Below, piece by piece: positions 61,347 through 64,000 of a DNA stretch of 64,000 bases (positions are counted from its first letter, which is position 1; each line of letters begins with the position of its first letter). Origin of the DNA: Actinopolyspora mortivallis DSM 44261. Lineage in GTDB: Bacteria > Actinomycetota > Actinomycetes > Mycobacteriales > Pseudonocardiaceae. The notes beneath the pieces were generated by a model. It was not told the origin of the DNA. It saw only the letters and a program-made list of their open reading frames with translations, and made no database searches. The stretch lies in the NCBI RefSeq assembly GCF_000384035.1, contig NZ_KB913024.1, forward strand, positions 3,763,021-3,827,020, in the 5' to 3' direction. Both the position numbers and the translations under genes were made by a program.

Positions 61347-62012
61347 CCGCGCTGACTCCAGCGCGTTGGTCAGCCCCTCCTGCACGATGCGGTAGACGCT
61401 GCGACCGTCTACCCCAGAAATCGAGTCGAGGTCATCGACGTGATTGTGCAGGGTCACTCGCATACCTGCCGTGACTCCTCGACGAGCTGAGGAACCCTGC
61501 TCAATGTCGGTTGCGGCCGGTTCTCACTCTGCTCGCTGTCGTCGCTATCGCCGACGCTCTGGACCGGAGTGCGCCCGATCACGTCTGGCACCTCCTGTAA
61601 CGCCTGGTGCGTGCTCTCCCTGATCACGCCTGCCGCCCGTGCGATCTCCTCGCTAGGCGCATCCGGCCGGTACTCCAGCGTTCCCGCGTACATGCTGAGT
61701 AACGAAAGCCGGTGTGCCAGCACATCGTGCGTCTCCCTGGAAGATACGTTCACGCTCCAGCCTCCGTGCCTGTTCGCCACGCAACCGTGCCTCAACCTCA
61801 GCGTGTTCGGCCCGCTCCTGTAACGAGCGAATGAGCTGGCGACGAGATCGCACGAACATCCCCCACCCAATCGTAGCCAGACATATCACGGTTCCGAGCA
61901 GCACCGTGATCAGGAATGGCACCGCCGGATCGGGGCGGATCGCATAATAGATGGGGCTGGTCAGCAGGCACAACGCACCGATGGACGCGGCGATCGGGAA
62001 CCGCCGATTCAT
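61347..62012 (-). pseudogene. Sensor histidine kinase (HisKA_3 type), frame-broken
   Basis: The N-terminal part has two membrane helices (FPIAASIGALCLLTSPIYYAI, VPFLITVLLGTVICLATIGW) and a coiled linker (RSLQERAEHAEVEARLRGEQARRLERERI). A frameshift near 61745 leads into THDVLAHRLSLLSMYAG and VIRESTHQALQEVPDVIG. A second shift near 61460 leads into VYRIVQEGLTNAL, after which homology ends. The HATPase is missing. The IS3 remnant lies just downstream. Confidence 0.75.
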
Positions 62013-62243
62013 CCCACCGCGAGCAGGAAGGCCGTCATATCCACGACGAGGTTGCGTCGCACAGCCAGACCACTCATGGCAGGGTCTATACAATCAGGCG
62101 CTTCTCGTCGTACCTACCAAGACCGATCACCGTCGTATCCAACCTTCTACTGACACACCCCTCGGCAATCGACGACCTTCGTCACGCTGTTTTCACCATT
62201 CGGACGATTCGAAGCCGGGGCACCACGGGTTAGCGTGGGAAGC

Positions 62244-62456
62244 ATGAGAAAATTCGTGGAGCTCATCGGAACCTTGATCGTTGTCGACGGAATCGCCGGA
62301 ATCTTGCACGAATTTACCGGTTGGTTCAGTCTCTGGGTCATAGTCCGATACCTCGAATTTCTCAATGGATACGAGATCTTCGCCAACATCGTCCTGATCG
62401 TTGTTGGTGTCGTGGTGGTAACCGCGACCAACCTCGGTAAGACGAAAACAGCGTAA
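62244..62456 (+). CDS. Small two-helix membrane protein
   Basis: 70 residues with two hydrophobic helices (FVELIGTLIVVDGIAGILHEF and IFANIVLIVVGVVVVTATNL). The charge pattern suggests a hairpin in the membrane. ATG 62244 follows TGGGAAGC. No family recognised. It is one of the few apparently intact genes in the decayed right end. Confidence 0.5.
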   Translation: MRKFVELIGTLIVVDGIAGILHEFTGWFSLWVIVRYLEFLNGYEIFANIVLIVVGVVVVTATNLGKTKTA

Positions 62457-63245
62457 CCTCCGTTACCTACCCCAGTCCGCGGAGCATGCGCACTGGTGAC
62501 CTGGATCTCTGAAGGGGCGACCGCAGGGACAGCACAGGCGACCACCGCTCCTGCGGTCGCATAATTGCGTGCGCCACCGACGCGAACGATTGGACGCTGG
62601 CCGAAGCCTGTGCGGAGAGACGAGGACTCCGACAAGGATGCGGCGACTGCTGGACGGTGTCACCGGGGAGGCCGGACGGGCCGCGCGGGACAGGGTCTGT
62701 GCGTATGTGGCAGCATCTCGGTCTCGTCGAGGAGATCAGGTTCTGAACTACCCGCCTGTGAGGACACCACCCCCTGATGACACCGACACCTGCTGGTACA
62801 CCGCCGGATCACCAGTACAGGCATCGGTCTCGAGCCAGCCTACTGCTGTCTGTACTCGTCCCCACAACCCCACCGGCACCATCGATGACGCATTCATTCA
62901 GGTAGCAGGCGCCCGCCGGGCCAGCGAAAATATCTCCAGACCACCAAAAACGACTTCGGACCCGACCACGACCAGCGCCCTCGTCACGGCACGTGGTACC
63001 GCTACAGCCCGAGCTCCGGCAACGGGTTCATTCCGCTCACCCTTGCTGAGATCCGACTTTTTCTGACATACCTGCCCAACCCACCACATCACCCGAACCT
63101 GATCTCTCCTGGTTCGATGCCACCAACCCCACGAGAAAACCAGTAACTACCAACGAATACACCCGGACCACAACAAAGTGGTACTAGAATACCAACCGAA
63201 CTACCGACCTCTGCTCCGCTACGTGGTGAATGATTTACTAGGCCA
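62457..63245. other. Region without a recognisable gene
   Basis: Frames on both strands lack recognisable motifs. A plus-strand stretch near 62590-62745 (EACAERRGLRQGCGDCW) may be a scrap of an old gene, but I cannot name it. Confidence 0.35.
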
Positions 63246-63715
63246 ATGATCGAACACGTACTACCTGCGTCGGCTGTTGGACACGACATCTTCGGACATG
63301 ATCCTTCGGCGCACCTTTTGACGGAGGAAGAACCGTTGGTGGTCGATGCTTCCGAAAAACGCCGCCGCGAAGTTACACTGGGCCGCAGCTGCGCCCGTCG
63401 AGCTCCGCGAGAGATCGGGGCCACAAGTTCGGAAATACCCATCCTCAGTGGATCGCACCGAGACCTACCCGAAAAGCTACCGTGGGACAAGTCGTTGTTC
63501 AGCGTCAAGGAAAGCACTTTCAAGGCGTGGTTCCCACTCGCCAGAATTCGAACAAGCTTCTGCGACGTCAGCGTCACGTTCCTCCGAACACGGCAAATTT
63601 TATCGCAGAAATCCTGGCGGATGACTTTCCAGTCGACGGCGCCGCGATCACACGCTTCACGGGAAGCTTCGTCCTCCGGCGAGGATTTGTAGTGACCGCA
63701 GCAACCGCGTACTGA
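63246..63715 (+). pseudogene. EntD-type 4'-phosphopantetheinyl transferase, internally deleted and frameshifted
   Basis: The frame starts MIEHVLPASAVGHDIFG and contains EEEPLVVDASEKRRREVTLGRSCARRA, the typical N-terminal region of Sfp/EntD-like PPTases. It then jumps to LPWDKSLFSVKESTFKAWFPLA (the KExxxK catalytic motif). The middle ~60 residues with the metal-binding Asp are missing. After a frameshift near 63590 the C-terminus continues DGAAITRFTGSFVLRRGFVVTA. Intact relatives activate carrier proteins of siderophore or polyketide pathways; this copy should be inactive. Confidence 0.75.
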
Positions 63716-64000
63716 CTCCCCCTGACAGTCCAGCAGCATTCGCGATAACGGAGGTCCAATGTGTTGGTTTTGAGATGGTATTCAACTTCCCGACAGACCG
63801 TGCAGATCGCGGCCTTGTGACCGCGGCTGTATTGACAACGGCCCGTCAGGAGAGGGGCGAGCCCCCAGTTCGGACACGTGCTGGCTGAAGCCGACAACTG
63901 ACGGCGGATCTGTCGGTCAGCCTGGTGCACAAGGTCAGAGCCCGTGCCGAACGGCCTGTGGAAGGCGAACTCACCGAAGACCTCCGCCGGGCGCGTGGCA
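63716..64000. other. Right edge, nothing recognised
   Basis: The minus strand has a frame with CPNWG ... CQYSRGHKAAICTVC spacing resembling a zinc ribbon, but no family match can be supported. No other feature is seen up to the window edge. Confidence 0.3.

Noticed and set aside
62569-63066. 165-residue plus-strand frame
   Set aside because: No recognisable motif, no ribosome site and unusual composition; it sits in decayed sequence.
63089-63739. 216-residue minus-strand frame
   Set aside because: It is antisense to the recognisable PPTase remnant and shows no motifs.
63574-63930. Zinc-ribbon-like minus-strand frame
   Set aside because: One CxxC-like pair is not enough and the frame overlaps the PPTase remnant.

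Overview
The window is high-GC actinobacterial DNA. Gene content suggests a member of the Pseudonocardiales (Actinopolyspora- or Saccharopolyspora-like): repeated DUF5753/DUF397 regulator pairs, a DosR-type response regulator, leaderless genes behind TANNNT boxes, a DUF3558-like lipoprotein, CebR- and DasR-type operators and a PPOX/F420-type oxidoreductase. The genus is an inference; no rRNA or other phylogenetic marker was compared.

Layout. 0-2 kb: an edge-truncated zinc-finger-like gene divergent from an HTH/DUF5753 regulator with two DUF397 partners. 2-7.3 kb: housekeeping genes (serS, septum-formation protein, zincin metallopeptidase, pheA, macro-domain protein, DoxX protein). 7.3-15.4 kb: a respiration block of DosR-like regulator, GAF histidine kinase, fused CydDC exporter, cydB and cydA, with a near-perfect DevR/DosR-type palindrome upstream of cydA. 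15.5-18.2 kb: a secreted GH65 enzyme. 18.4-22.5 kb: a type VII secretion-style toxin locus, with an ADP-ribosyltransferase-like polymorphic toxin flanked by two SseB-fold proteins. 22.5-26.7 kb: the homogentisate part of tyrosine degradation (hmgA divergent from an unknown gene, fahA and an IclR regulator). 26.8-35.4 kb: an iron-box-preceded DUF2470 protein, CPBP protease, lone arginine deiminase, ricin-type lectin, then a second zinc-finger/HTH/DUF397 module followed by a helical protein and lipoprotein. 35.5-43 kb: D-aminoacylase, MarR/DoxX divergon, SDR, L7/L12-like repeat protein, ferritin, and a GH3 beta-glucosidase under a CebR-type operator. 43-52.6 kb: DUF5926, DUF4328, rhodanese, an acetate-type symporter with its small partner, a LytTR regulator, an S49 peptidase, a LytS kinase, DUF983 and PPOX proteins. 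52.6-54.8 kb: tRNA-Gly, an AA10 LPMO behind two DasR-type repeats, a secreted protein and a candidate structured RNA abutting a DUF3800 gene.

From about 55.6 kb to the right edge the DNA is a graveyard. I recognise remnants of an ATP-grasp RiPP maturase and its methyltransferase, msrA, a small membrane protein, a DUF5753 regulator, an IS3 transposase, a histidine kinase and an EntD-type phosphopantetheinyl transferase. These are interspersed with a few intact genes (a third HTH/DUF397 pair, another DUF397, a YqeB-like membrane protein and a small membrane protein).

The most interesting candidates are the structured RNA next to DUF3800 (54.7 kb), the ADP-ribosyltransferase-like toxin locus (18-22.5 kb), the DevR-type box wired to cytochrome bd, and the decayed RiPP locus. 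Start sites were chosen from visible Shine-Dalgarno sequences, 4-base overlaps, or a TANNNT box about 7 bases before the start (leaderless).
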